Shown here: positions 1 to 8,105 of the stretch, piece after piece
How positions within the stretch are numbered: the stretch's first letter is position 1
Layout of the letters: the number at the start of each line of letters is the position of its first letter
Virus record (IMG/VR): IMGVR_UViG_3300026097_001455
Location: 16,862-80,861 of that record
Length of the DNA stretch: 64,000 nt
DNA from: a virus
Reading direction: 5' to 3' (one strand)
Translations under genes and position numbers: made by a program
Notes under the pieces: generated by a model
What the model was told of the DNA's origin: nothing
Seen by the model: only the letters and a program-made list of their open reading frames with translations
Databases searched by the model: none

Positions 1-719
1 TCAGGAGTCTCAAACATACAGCAAAGCCTAATAGAGTAGTATATATCCCCTCTATTGAACTTGCTGTAATCACAATACTTAAGCATCTCTGGCCTTCTTT
101 CTAATAGGTTAATCCAGTCAATATTTGTCATCTTTGATGTACTTAGTATGTCAAGGTCACGTTCACCAGACTCAATTAATATCTCTGCTATCTGATACCC
201 TTTTAGAGCCTTATAGTTTACTTGTTCTATTATATCTCTTCTATAGTTATACCCCTGAATTATATTCATCGACTCCTTGAAGTTAAATCTGTAGTTTGAT
301 AGGTCGATCTTATTAAGAAAATATGTTTCGCCAATTGATAGAAGTGACGCAGCTTCAATAGTCTTTAGCTTATTGAGGTCTATAGGGAAATATTCTATAT
401 AATGAGGCCTCCTACCAAGTAGGTGAATTATATTCTTAATCTTATATTGGTGTCCGTCCAGGTGAGGCTTGATCTCATCAGCTATATCTGTACCAACATC
501 AATACACCTAATAAAAACCCTTATGAGTTTCATCTTGTCCATAGAATCCCAGTCAACAATTCTTCTAACATCTTCATTATTAACTATTACACGATCTGGT
601 ATAAGATTGAAGTCTACACTTTTAGACAATTTCTTAAGCATAGAAGGTGTGAGCTCATGCCAATGATTCACAAGGGTGTTAGCCAATATTGCATCAATTA
701 CTATGGGAATATTTTTCAT
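1..719 (-). CDS. Hypothetical protein, 3' end cut by the window edge
   Basis: An unclosed minus-strand frame of 239 codons runs from an ATG at 719 (MKNIPIVIDA) off the left edge with no stop. No catalytic motif is recognised. The protein is rich in I, L, N and Y and shows recurring units of the type L-L-x-R-R-P, at about residues 97-105 (IIHLLGRRP) and 202-210 (WINLLERRP), which suggests a helical repeat protein. It is divergent from the next gene with only 36 bases between. Shorter plus-strand frames over the same bases are taken as shadows because this frame is fully open and typical in composition. Function unknown. Confidence 0.75.
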   Translation of the reverse strand, partial: MKNIPIVIDAILANTLVNHWHELTPSMLKKLSKSVDFNLIPDRVIVNNEDVRRIVDWDSMDKMKLIRVFIRCIDVGTDIADEIKPHLDGHQYKIKNIIHLLGRRPHYIEYFPIDLNKLKTIEAASLLSIGETYFLNKIDLSNYRFNFKESMNIIQGYNYRRDIIEQVNYKALKGYQIAEILIESGERDLDILSTSKMTNIDWINLLERRPEMLKYCDYSKFNRGDIYYSIRLCCMFETP

Positions 720-755
720 AGTTGATTTTAAGAGTTTATTTGCTTATTTTTCCCC

Positions 756-1316
756 ATGGATACATTTATAGGTAATTGTGATAAATATATTGGACCTACC
801 TTATTAAAAATATATAATAAGGAAGGTAAACTAAAGCTGTATGTTAATAAAACTGAGCATGTAAAGATTATCTACATATATAGATATGAACAAGAAGTTA
901 CTCACATACATGCCTATACTATTCAACTGCCAGAACTTTCAAGAGATAGATTTATTAAAGACAAGAGTGGTAAGTATGTTAAAGGTAGACTTAGGCTTGG
1001 AGGTGATAAATTAAACGATAAGTACGCAACCTTTTTTGATTACACTAAGTTGATTGACAGTGTTCCACAGGAAACGGTTAGACTTTCAGAATCTAGAATG
1101 GAGCAGTGGGAGGTTGTAGGAGATATGGAAGAAATTAAAAATGAACACATATTTCTCAGTGGCAATAAATACGAAACTAGAAAGAAAGTGATTGAGGGCG
1201 ATGAGCTCACTATATATAAGACTATTTTTGAGAACGGAGAAATGAAGAACTTCCTTTTCTCAGTTCCAGAAAATAAAATTGAAGAATATTTAGATAAACT
1301 AAAACAAGAGGAATAA
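756..1316 (+). CDS. Hypothetical protein, first gene of a plus-strand operon
   Basis: A 186-residue acidic-basic mixed protein starting MDTFIGNCDKY. No signal peptide, membrane segment or recognised motif. Alternating short hydrophobic strands (for example KIIYIYRY near 38-45) suggest a beta-rich N-terminal half, and the last 20 residues form a charged helix (KIEEYLDKLKQEE). It leads a four-gene plus operon and its stop overlaps the next start by one base (TAATG), so the two are probably translationally coupled. Only 36 bases separate it from the divergent gene on the left, so its promoter must lie in or next to that gap. Function unknown. Confidence 0.75.
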   Translation: MDTFIGNCDKYIGPTLLKIYNKEGKLKLYVNKTEHVKIIYIYRYEQEVTHIHAYTIQLPELSRDRFIKDKSGKYVKGRLRLGGDKLNDKYATFFDYTKLIDSVPQETVRLSESRMEQWEVVGDMEEIKNEHIFLSGNKYETRKKVIEGDELTIYKTIFENGEMKNFLFSVPENKIEEYLDKLKQEE

Positions 1317-1633
1317 TGGAAAACGACAACAAAGTAGACATTGAGATGGCCGACATGATCGGTAAGACATATTTCAAAATAGCAACTTGGTATAACGAAG
1401 ACTTTGGTACCGAAGGAGAAAGAGCAGAAGGCCTTAAGCATGTTTGTGCAGAAGTAATACAACAAGTGCTTGAAGATACATTTATGCAAATACAAGGACT
1501 TGGCGGCACTGGAGTTAAGACAATAAAGAATGATCAGCCAGAAGATAATAGTACTCCAGGTAAAGGTGGAAGGATGTTCTCTGTAAATGAGGACGCTATT
1601 ACAAGAGCTATGAGAGAACAAAAAGAAGAATAA
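1316..1633 (+). CDS. Hypothetical small protein
   Basis: A 105-residue protein (MENDNKVDIEM) with a helical first half (residues 10-60) and a flexible Gly/Thr/Lys-rich second half. No recognised domain. The start shares one base with the stop of the gene before it and its stop is two bases before the next ATG, so it is an inner member of a tightly packed operon. The neighbouring membrane-anchored gene is the only functional hint. Function unknown. Confidence 0.75.
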   Translation: MENDNKVDIEMADMIGKTYFKIATWYNEDFGTEGERAEGLKHVCAEVIQQVLEDTFMQIQGLGGTGVKTIKNDQPEDNSTPGKGGRMFSVNEDAITRAMREQKEE

Positions 1634-1635
1634 CA

Positions 1636-2484
1636 ATGAAGATACTCAGAAATATATTAAAGTTCATTACAGACCCTAAGAATACACGCATGCTGCTTTT
1701 AGCTGGTGTTGTTGTATTGATTTTACTTTTGTTGCAGCAATGTAATGCTAAAAACGCAGCAAGAGATGAGGCTGAGAAACAAAAGCAGGAGACTCAAAGA
1801 ATAACAAACAACTATAGAGCTGCAGAAGATAGTATCGAACAGTATCAAATTGACAAAGATACGTGGGAGGCTGAAAAGAAAGGGTACCTACTTGACTATG
1901 ATGAGTTAAAATCTGATTACAGCAATCTACTTGCTGACTTCAAAGAGGAGAAAAATAAGCCGCCAAAAGTAGTTATTAGAACTGAGTACATCATTAAAGA
2001 CTCAATAAGAGATGTTCCAGTTCTGGTTGAAATTGATAGTCTGGGCAATAAAACAATGAAATTTGGAGACTCTATAAACCACGACAAATCTAACTTCATG
2101 GTATTTGACGGGAAGATACCTTATGAAATAACTTTTGATGAAATTGATTCAGTGTATAGATTAGTTCCTGGAAGTGCTTCTTTAGATTTTGAATTAGGTA
2201 TGAATCTTGATCTCGGACTATTCCAAGATGAAGATACAAAAGAAGTTTTCATTAAGGCGCAAACAAACTATCCAGGATTAAAGTTTACAACACTAGATGG
2301 AGCCTTGGTAAGAACAAGCGATGAAAATAAAAAAGCGCTAAGAGCTCTCAGAAAACCATGGGCGTTGGGATTAAACTTAGGGTATGGAGCTGTAGTTGAT
2401 GTTGGTACAGGCACGGTAAGTACTGGGCCTTATTTTGGAGTTGGGATTAGTTATAGTCCTAAGTTCTTGCAGTGGGGGAGGTAA
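1636..2484 (+). CDS. Membrane-anchored coiled-coil protein with C-terminal beta domain (spanin-like candidate)
   Basis: A 282-residue protein with a short basic N-terminus, one strong transmembrane segment at about residues 19-33 (LLLAGVVVLILLLLQ), then a long charged coiled coil to about residue 110, and a C-terminal beta-rich region ending in Gly/Tyr-rich strands (GLNLGYGAV, GPYFGVGISY). This resembles a group of Bacteroidetes phage and prophage proteins ending in GPY-x-G-V-G-I-S-Y; I am not certain of the family number. One inner-membrane anchor, a periplasmic coiled coil and a terminal beta domain would suit a single-protein spanin linking inner and outer membrane at lysis, but that is inference. 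The endolysin is encoded about 15 kb away. Phage structural or attachment roles remain possible. Confidence 0.7.
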   Translation: MKILRNILKFITDPKNTRMLLLAGVVVLILLLLQQCNAKNAARDEAEKQKQETQRITNNYRAAEDSIEQYQIDKDTWEAEKKGYLLDYDELKSDYSNLLADFKEEKNKPPKVVIRTEYIIKDSIRDVPVLVEIDSLGNKTMKFGDSINHDKSNFMVFDGKIPYEITFDEIDSVYRLVPGSASLDFELGMNLDLGLFQDEDTKEVFIKAQTNYPGLKFTTLDGALVRTSDENKKALRALRKPWALGLNLGYGAVVDVGTGTVSTGPYFGVGISYSPKFLQWGR

Positions 2485-2501
2485 ATTAGTCTTTTTTAAA
2501 C

Positions 2502-2509
2502 TATTTATA
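2502..2509 (+). promoter_or_regulatory. Late-type promoter motif TATTTATA
   Basis: CTATTTATAG lies 12 bases before the ATG at 2522, in gene-sense orientation. It is one of the best matches to the recurring CTATTTAT(A/T) element of this genome. It could give the last gene of this operon its own transcript. Confidence 0.55.
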
Positions 2510-2521
2510 GAAAATAGTAAA

Positions 2522-3160
2522 ATGGCAAAAAAAGAAGATAAAATACCAGGCGGACTAACTGATAATTGGACTGTTGAGCAAGTTGCAAAAAAACATGACG
2601 TATCTGTAGAGGATATAAAGAAACAACTTAAAAAAGGCGAAAAGGTAGAGCTTGAGCACACGAATAGCAAAGATAAGGCTAAAGAGATTGCTCTTGATCA
2701 TCTTTATGAAGACCCTAAATACTACACAAATCTAAAAGACATGGAAGATAAGGCTAAAAAAGACATGAACGAAGGAAAGGAAAGCATCACTGAATTTGCT
2801 AAAAGAATGAGAGAGCTTACTGGTCTATCGGAGAATGAAGACAAGAAAAGGCTTAAGACAATTCAAGAAGGAGAAAATACTTTTGATGGAGAATCTAAGT
2901 TCATGGCAAAAGATTTCATGAAATCAAATGATAATGTTGAGGAAGAAGATAAGAAAGTTCCTGGCGATCTTGATATAAATGGAAACCCTATTCCTGCCCC
3001 TATTAATGAGTCTGAGGACAAAACAGATGAGGAATTTGAAACTCACAAGTTTGAACAAAAGACAATAGAAGAGGGCGAGAATGATGATGAGCTTTATCAA
3101 CTAGATGAAAACACTATTATAGTTCTTGATTTCCTCGATGGTGAGGAAGAAGAGAAGTAG
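2522..3160 (+). CDS. DUF5661-type protein, acidic
   Basis: A 212-residue protein. I start it at the ATG at 2522 (MAKKEDKIPGG), not at an in-frame ATG at 2435 inside the previous gene, because the promoter motif and the end of that gene both lie between them. Residues about 8-75 (IPGGLTDNW, then ELEHT, IALDHLYEDPKYYT) match the small DUF5661 family, whose hallmark is E-H-T followed by A-x-x-I-A-x-D-H-L-x-E-x-P-x-Y-Y. The C-terminal half is very acidic and probably disordered. Followed by a strong bidirectional terminator. The role of DUF5661 is not known to me. Confidence 0.8.
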   Translation: MAKKEDKIPGGLTDNWTVEQVAKKHDVSVEDIKKQLKKGEKVELEHTNSKDKAKEIALDHLYEDPKYYTNLKDMEDKAKKDMNEGKESITEFAKRMRELTGLSENEDKKRLKTIQEGENTFDGESKFMAKDFMKSNDNVEEEDKKVPGDLDINGNPIPAPINESEDKTDEEFETHKFEQKTIEEGENDDELYQLDENTIIVLDFLDGEEEEK

Positions 3161-3215
3161 GATACCTTGGGACAAAAACGGCCCAGCCTAAAAGGACCGT
3201 TTGAGTTACAAAAAA

Positions 3216-3239
3216 AGAGGACTTATCGCTAAGTCCTCT
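3216..3239. terminator. Bidirectional rho-independent terminator
   Basis: A perfect 10-bp stem (AGAGGACTTA with TAAGTCCTCT) and a TCGC loop, with six A before it and a T-rich run after it. It lies between convergent genes ending at 3160 and 3265, so it can stop transcription from both sides. Confidence 0.9.
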
Positions 3240-3264
3240 TTTCTATTTTTAGAAAATTAATTTA

Positions 3265-3510
3265 CTAATAACTTGACGGCTGATCTCCAGGCTGTGGCTC
3301 ATGATCTTCTATTATTTCCTGACTATTTGATGGCGCCTGAGGCTTTTGCGTTTCACCTGCTTGTTCTGCTGCACCTTCTTGAGAAAGTTTGTTAAGGTAG
3401 TTAATTGCGAGATAAATGTAATGTGATTCCTCTAAAGAGTATGCTGATTTACCATGCGCAACATTAACTGCTGAGATTAGTGTGTTTATCGCTTCTGCTA
3501 CTGAATTCAT
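3265..3510 (-). CDS. Hypothetical small protein
   Basis: An 81-residue protein (MNSVAEAINTL). The first 45 residues look helical; the rest is rich in Q, P, E and S and probably disordered. No known motif. It is a single-gene unit ending at the bidirectional terminator. Its upstream gap contains an AT-rich stretch with AATAAATA in sense orientation and a palindrome (ATGAAGCTTCAT at 3539-3550), but no clear promoter match. Function unknown. Confidence 0.65.
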   Translation of the reverse strand: MNSVAEAINTLISAVNVAHGKSAYSLEESHYIYLAINYLNKLSQEGAAEQAGETQKPQAPSNSQEIIEDHEPQPGDQPSSY

Positions 3511-3573
3511 AATGTAAAATTTAATATTTATTAAATATATGAAGCTTCATCTTAAAACTAAATAGATATGATA

Positions 3574-4308
3574 TTAAAAATCTAAATTAAGAAAGCTTAA
3601 AACTTCTTTATTTTTTAAGTCTTTGTACCCACACACAAACAAGGCAAATTCTATGATCATATCAAGATACTTATCCACAGGCTTCTTATTCCCTTTTCCA
3701 TACTGCTGAACAACCTGCCTTCTGTCAACATCAATTTCTATAGTTACGTGAGGCATATTTTTACTATCCCTCAGAGATAGTATTAAAGATTTTCTGTTAT
3801 TTATCTTGTTTTTGTAATGACTACCTGCTACACAATGACCCATAACAGCACCTTCATGCTTAAGGTCTTTGGGTGTTAGTAGGTAAAGAAAGTGATTGTT
3901 ATCACTAAACTTGAACACAATTCTATCTTCTTCAACATCTGGCATGTCCATTTTTTGAATCTGGAGCTTTCTTCTCATTTCATCGTGCCAGTCAGTTTGC
4001 GCTTGATATGCGCTTTGAAAGTCGTATCTAAATATATCTGCTCTTGTTTCTGACGCCCAATCTACAATAAGCCTAAAGTCAGTGATTCTATTTATAAGCT
4101 CGTTATCCTTCTTGACTTCTTTAGAAATCCAAACATCATACTTATGCTTTCTTTTATCTGCCTTGTTCTGATCTTGATTAATACTACCTCCAACAAACCC
4201 TATAGAATCTCCTATTGAGGATATTTTCTTTACAATGTTATTAGCACTATCTTCTGGTAGATCAGAAAAGAATGAATCTTTTATGTATTGCTCTCTTTTA
4301 GTTAGCAT
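3574..4308 (-). CDS. PcfJ-like protein
   Basis: A 244-residue protein whose second half matches the PcfJ-like family named after a conjugative plasmid protein: L-x-x-E-G-x-x-M-G-H-C-V-A at about residues 152-164, then LILSLRD, PHVTIEID and a VVQQYGKGNKKP segment. Family function is unknown. The His-Cys pair (GHC) is intact here, unlike the larger paralogue at 10981-12936. The start overlaps the stop of the upstream gene by one base (TAATG). Third gene of a three-gene minus operon behind a Myb-like protein gene. The presence of two members in one phage argues for a real phage function. Confidence 0.75.
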   Translation of the reverse strand: MLTKREQYIKDSFFSDLPEDSANNIVKKISSIGDSIGFVGGSINQDQNKADKRKHKYDVWISKEVKKDNELINRITDFRLIVDWASETRADIFRYDFQSAYQAQTDWHDEMRRKLQIQKMDMPDVEEDRIVFKFSDNNHFLYLLTPKDLKHEGAVMGHCVAGSHYKNKINNRKSLILSLRDSKNMPHVTIEIDVDRRQVVQQYGKGNKKPVDKYLDMIIEFALFVCGYKDLKNKEVLSFLNLDF

Positions 4309-4565
4309 TATCCTACACTTATTCTAAGGTTGATACTCTTGTCATCGACATCACTCACTTCGAAACTTCCACCGTATTCTTTGGGGTCATCCATCTTAAG
4401 CCCATTGATCTTATGAGTTTTCTTGAAGGTGAATGTGTTGTCATCAGTTAGCTCAAAGTCTACTACGGTATAACATTTCATAAGTACTCGAAGCTTATGC
4501 TGTAGGATGGTTAGTTTCCTTCTTCTAAATGTTCTTCGTTTAATCACGAAATCCTTGTATACCAT
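4308..4565 (-). CDS. Hypothetical basic protein
   Basis: An 85-residue protein with a strongly basic N-terminal third (VIKRRTFRRRKLTILQHKLR) and a beta-like C-terminal half. The basic stretch could contact nucleic acid, but no family is recognised. It lies three bases after the Myb-like gene and is coupled by a one-base overlap to the PcfJ-like gene. Function unknown. Confidence 0.65.
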   Translation of the reverse strand: MVYKDFVIKRRTFRRRKLTILQHKLRVLMKCYTVVDFELTDDNTFTFKKTHKINGLKMDDPKEYGGSFEVSDVDDKSINLRISVG

Positions 4566-4568
4566 GGA

Positions 4569-5183
4569 TTACTTCTTTTTCTTCTTCTTTTTCTTCTTAA
4601 GACCCAGGGCGTTGATCTTCTTTTGGACTGAGCTCTCATTTCTATTGAGATTGTTAGCGCAATACTTCCTTCCCTTAGTCGGATAATGCTTCTTAAGGAA
4701 CTCTTCATCTTCATCAGACCAAGCTCCCTTGATATATCCGCCCTCTACATATTGTTTAACCTCGCTCTCAACGACTTCAAATGAAGTTGGGTCTTCTGGG
4801 TCCAGATCAATTTTAAAAGGCCCTGACGGCTTTTCTGAGGCTTCTGAAGATTTATCAACATTCTCTACTTCATGAGTTCTGGTTGTGTGAAACTTATCCA
4901 TAGTCTCATCGTTATTGGAATCAATAGTTGTGTCAATAGTATTATTGTCTGACTCCTGCTTAACAACTTCTTCACTTAATAGTGATGAGGAGTCTGATTC
5001 AAACAATTGAGCTTCCTTTGTGGTTATAAAATTTCTTTTCTTAAAAATTCTTATAGTCTTTGTCTCAAAGTCATCTGCAACTATTGAATTGCCGCCTAGA
5101 ATGGTTACTTTTTCGTCTACCCCATCCTTTCTGACAAATAGGCTAATTGGGTTGTCAGTAATGTTTTTGATCTGGATTTTCAT
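4569..5183 (-). CDS. Myb/SANT-like DNA-binding protein with poly-lysine tail
   Basis: A 204-residue protein. Residues 1-60 look like a small beta domain (MKIQIKNITDNPISL). Residues 60-130 are acidic, S/T/N-rich and likely disordered. Residues about 153-195 (W-S-D-E-D-E-x-F-L-K-K-H-Y-P, then AxNL-R-E-S-V-Q-K-K-I-x-x-L-G-L) fit a Myb/SANT or GcrA-like helix-turn-helix. The protein ends in ten lysines, encoded by mixed AAG and AAA codons. It is first in its operon, so it could be a DNA-binding regulator or DNA organiser; the exact role is inference. Confidence 0.7.
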   Translation of the reverse strand: MKIQIKNITDNPISLFVRKDGVDEKVTILGGNSIVADDFETKTIRIFKKRNFITTKEAQLFESDSSSLLSEEVVKQESDNNTIDTTIDSNNDETMDKFHTTRTHEVENVDKSSEASEKPSGPFKIDLDPEDPTSFEVVESEVKQYVEGGYIKGAWSDEDEEFLKKHYPTKGRKYCANNLNRNESSVQKKINALGLKKKKKKKKK

Positions 5184-5251
5184 CAGTATATTTTTCTATT
5201 TTTAGAAACATAAGAAACTACGGGTAAAAAATAAAATATTTGTCTAAAAAA

Positions 5252-5279
5252 AAGGCCTGCCAAATTAGCGACAGACCTT
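5252..5279 (-). terminator. Rho-independent terminator
   Basis: In minus sense, AAGGUCUG pairs with CAGGCCUU (one G-U pair) and is followed by a run of U. It follows the stop of the large gene that ends at 5300. Confidence 0.8.
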
Positions 5280-5299
5280 AATATATCTAATATTTGTTA

Positions 5300-7231
5300 T
5301 TATCCCTTGTAGTTACGGTTTCTTACCATTCTACCTTTTTCGGCATCAAAGTAATAAGCTGTATCTGGAGTCTTTTCTTCCTTAGGTTTAACAGAAACAC
5401 TCTCGTTAATAATTTCTTGCTTAGACTTTCTCTTAACTTCATTGATTGTTTCAATCTCATAGTTAGGATTCTTAACAAGATTTCCAGTGTTAAGATCAAG
5501 GATATAAGCCTTACTCTCATTAAGGTAGTCATCTTCGAATACCTTAAACTCTGCTCCAGAAAGAGAATCTGGCTTAGGAACTACTATCACTTCCTTACCA
5601 TCTACGCTGTCTCCAGCATCAATCTCTTGGTTTCTCTTCATGAATTCTTTTTCATTCTCTATTTCTCCTTGCTCTCTTGAAACTTCTTTGTGAGAAACTT
5701 CTGGCTCATCGCATCCGCACGATTCAGCAAGTCTAATAGTTGAGTTCTTCTCAAAGTCAGAAAGCGATTTCCATCTATTGCTTTCTTCTTCTTTAGATTT
5801 CTTGTGAGTAATTATATATCTCTTGTTAACTCCTTTTTCTTCGTTTTCTGTAAGACCAACAAATTTTCTTTTTGATGGGTCAAAGCTTTCAGAAAGACCT
5901 TTTGACTTCTTACCTTTCATTCCAGCTCTACCTCTTGGTGGGTTAGCTGCAAGATCGTTTTCTTCTTCAGAATTAACCTCAACTCCGTGAAGACCAAGTG
6001 CGTGGTTCTTATTCATTCCTTTAGGAACGTACCCACTTCCTGGCTCAAGCTCTACTTCTGTCCATCCATCTGAACTAGATTCTCTCTTGAGCGTTCTTTT
6101 CTTACCTTTCTTAGAATATGGAGTCTCTTCAAATCTCTCCTTGAGCTTTTTCTTGTTGATTTTGCTCTCTGGAGAATCTCCCATTTCTTCATCGAAGTCT
6201 CCACCCTTAGCGAATGCTCCTGGAGTTTGGTATGCTCCTGCTCCTGCTCCACCAGCACTTGCAGTAACTTCATCAATGTATTTCTCTTCCTTATCAGATT
6301 TCCATCCCATATCAATAGTTTCCCACTCAGAAGGCTTAAGTTCTTTAGGAGAAGATGCGCCAAATTTGTTCATCATCTTTTCGAAGTAATCTCTGTAATC
6401 TTTCCCCATCTTTTGCTCACACTCTTCTAGGTCATCAAATAGTAGATTACCTGGAGTGTTAGCATCTTTTACTTCTGGGTGATTCTGATCAACATCTTTG
6501 TCATCATGAGAGGATTCCATAATCCTATCAAGTGTTTCATCGTAATCAGATGTAATAATATCTGTTAGGCTTAATTTTTTCATATTGCTTTCAACCATTG
6601 AGTTTATACTTTTTTCGACTCTATCTTCAATTCCTAGCTTCGTCTTAATGAAGTAGTTCGCCTCTCTTTCGGCATACTCATCAAACTTTTTCTTAAGTTC
6701 TTTTTTGAATTTGCTCATGTTATCAAGCTTGAAGAATAGTTTATCATCTATCATGAATGGCCCTTTCTTGTCGTGGTGACCTCTAAAGAATGATACTTCA
6801 GTAGTCTTGTAAGTCATGTCCATTGTTTCTGATTCAGCGTCAATATCAACGTGAATCTCAACAACCATCTTCTTACCACCAAAGCTCAAGTTCTTTTCAA
6901 AGAATCCATTAGTTGACTTAGAGCCTTTAACTCTGTTAACAGTCACATTAACTTCACCTTTCTTGGAACCCATACCGTAAGTAGAACCATCACCGTAAAC
7001 ACCTCTATTCCAACCTTGCTCACCTTCACCTCTGTTCCAGTTAGTCTCGTCATCTTTCCTAATAGCTGTGTCTAAACGTGATTTAAAGCCTTCAGAATCG
7101 AAAGCTTTTTCAGAAGACTTTTCCAACTGCTCTTCAATTGCATCATAAACCTTAGCCTTAAGCTCTTGGTCTGTTGCAAAATGTGAACGTTGCTTGTCGT
7201 TTTTTTCTGAGTTATTTTCTATATTGGCCAT
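5300..7231 (-). CDS. Large charged phage protein of unknown function
   Basis: A 643-residue protein. I start it at the ATG at 7231 (MANIENNSEK): a late-type promoter motif lies 18 bases ahead and the longer frame opens only with TTG. Residues about 25-230 appear folded (beta segments such as NVTVNRVKG and KMVVEIHVDID). The rest is very rich in E, K, S and N with short repeated K/E patches, ending in YYFDAEKGRMVRNRNYKG. A C-G-C-D motif occurs near residue 516. It has its own promoter and terminator, so it is probably abundant and late. A virion-internal or scaffold-like protein is possible; no family recognised. Confidence 0.7.
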   Translation of the reverse strand: MANIENNSEKNDKQRSHFATDQELKAKVYDAIEEQLEKSSEKAFDSEGFKSRLDTAIRKDDETNWNRGEGEQGWNRGVYGDGSTYGMGSKKGEVNVTVNRVKGSKSTNGFFEKNLSFGGKKMVVEIHVDIDAESETMDMTYKTTEVSFFRGHHDKKGPFMIDDKLFFKLDNMSKFKKELKKKFDEYAEREANYFIKTKLGIEDRVEKSINSMVESNMKKLSLTDIITSDYDETLDRIMESSHDDKDVDQNHPEVKDANTPGNLLFDDLEECEQKMGKDYRDYFEKMMNKFGASSPKELKPSEWETIDMGWKSDKEEKYIDEVTASAGGAGAGAYQTPGAFAKGGDFDEEMGDSPESKINKKKLKERFEETPYSKKGKKRTLKRESSSDGWTEVELEPGSGYVPKGMNKNHALGLHGVEVNSEEENDLAANPPRGRAGMKGKKSKGLSESFDPSKRKFVGLTENEEKGVNKRYIITHKKSKEEESNRWKSLSDFEKNSTIRLAESCGCDEPEVSHKEVSREQGEIENEKEFMKRNQEIDAGDSVDGKEVIVVPKPDSLSGAEFKVFEDDYLNESKAYILDLNTGNLVKNPNYEIETINEVKRKSKQEIINESVSVKPKEEKTPDTAYYFDAEKGRMVRNRNYKG

Positions 7232-7249
7232 TTGAAAATCTTTATTTCC

Positions 7250-7257
7250 TATAAATA
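7250..7257 (-). promoter_or_regulatory. Late-type promoter motif TATTTATA
   Basis: Read on the minus strand as CTATTTATAG, 18 bases before the ATG at 7231. It lies directly after the terminator of the upstream operon, which supports a fresh transcription start. Confidence 0.6.
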
Positions 7258-7272
7258 GGCCAAAAAACAAAA

Positions 7273-7294
7273 AACCCATCACTTTGGATGGGTT
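7273..7294 (-). terminator. Rho-independent terminator
   Basis: An 8-bp stem (AACCCATC with GATGGGTT in either sense) followed on the minus strand by TTTTTTG and further T. It closes the operon whose last gene ends at 7301. Confidence 0.85.
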
Positions 7295-7300
7295 CAAGTA

Positions 7301-7576
7301 TTATGATTGTTTACTGAATATTCCTGGCTTTCTGAAAATCTTATTGCCTATCCAGACTAGATTTTTTTCTTTTGTAGTTTCGGCCTCTTCTATCTCCTCA
7401 AGGCCAAATTGCTCTGCGTGGTTATCAATCCAATGCTCGATCAGCTCAACCATTGGCTTGCTCCTAAAATCATCGTTATACTTTTTGGTGTCTGAGTATT
7501 CATTTACCAACTCACTTGCCATGTGAAATTCAGATCGAAATCCGAAAAATTCAAAGTCTTTAAAATAGTCTTGCAT
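7301..7576 (-). CDS. Hypothetical small protein
   Basis: A 91-residue protein starting at the ATG at 7576 (MQDYFKDFEFFGF); a longer frame would need TTG and would overlap the upstream gene. Helical, with many aromatics near the N-terminus and an acidic centre. The gap to the upstream stop is five bases. Last gene of the 7301-8841 minus operon, followed by a terminator. Function unknown. Confidence 0.6.
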   Translation of the reverse strand: MQDYFKDFEFFGFRSEFHMASELVNEYSDTKKYNDDFRSKPMVELIEHWIDNHAEQFGLEEIEEAETTKEKNLVWIGNKIFRKPGIFSKQS

Positions 7577-7581
7577 AATTT

Positions 7582-7878
7582 TTATTTTACGTATCCCCTT
7601 TTTAACCAACACTTCCAAGTATCTTTGTCCACAAACTCTCTGACACCTGGGTTATCAAGATATAGTTTATTTTTATACATATATCCCACAAAACGCCTGC
7701 TCTTAACCTTTTTTTTCTTAGATATTATCTTTCCAGTAATGTCTACATCTTCAAGGTTTAAGTCTTCTTCTACTTCATAAATATGGTCTTTATATATTTT
7801 CTCAGCATGTAGCCAGAAACGATAGTTCCATATTAAATTTAGTAGATAGAATCTTAGTCTTGAGCACTTCCATATCAT
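7582..7878 (-). CDS. Hypothetical basic protein
   Basis: A 98-residue protein (MIWKCSRLRFYLL) rich in K, R, W and Y. Residues 1-30 are amphipathic and aromatic rather than a clear membrane segment. A lysine patch (SKKKKVKSRR) lies near residues 53-62. Its start overlaps the end of the upstream small membrane protein gene by four bases (ATGA type). Function unknown. Confidence 0.6.
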   Translation of the reverse strand: MIWKCSRLRFYLLNLIWNYRFWLHAEKIYKDHIYEVEEDLNLEDVDITGKIISKKKKVKSRRFVGYMYKNKLYLDNPGVREFVDKDTWKCWLKRGYVK

Positions 7879-8105
7879 CCTATTGTAATTTTGGATATTA
7901 TGAAATATGCGATAATAAATATAAGGGAAGCTATTGACATCAGCATAAAGAAAAATACGAAGTTAAATCTCATTCTTCTCCATATAGATAGCTCATCATA
8001 ACCTTCTTGCCTCCTTGTTCCCTGGAAGTCCTTAAACACGAACCAACCAGCGAAGCCAGCAGCTACAGCCAATAGTCCAATAATTATTTTCAGTAATATC
8101 GCCAT
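7875..8105 (-). CDS. Small two-helix membrane protein
   Basis: A 76-residue protein with two hydrophobic segments at about residues 3-23 (ILLKIIIGLLAVAAGFAGWFV) and 50-72 (FFFMLMSIASLIFIIAYFI), joined by a basic loop (TRRQEGYDE, WRRMRFN). Size and topology would fit a class II-like holin, but the endolysin is far away and many small phage membrane proteins are not holins, so this is only a candidate. It overlaps the next gene by four bases and abuts the previous one. Confidence 0.6.
   Translation of the reverse strand: MAILLKIIIGLLAVAAGFAGWFVFKDFQGTRRQEGYDELSIWRRMRFNFVFFFMLMSIASLIFIIAYFIISKITIG

Noticed and set aside
423-725. Plus-strand frames at the left end
   Set aside because: They are shadows of the fully open minus-strand partial gene 1-719, which has better composition and a proper start.
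2435-2521. Upstream extension of the DUF5661 gene
   Set aside because: It lies inside the previous gene and before the promoter motif; the domain begins right after the ATG at 2522.
7875-8105. Confident holin call
   Set aside because: Two membrane helices alone are not specific, and the endolysin is 9 kb away; kept only as a small membrane protein.
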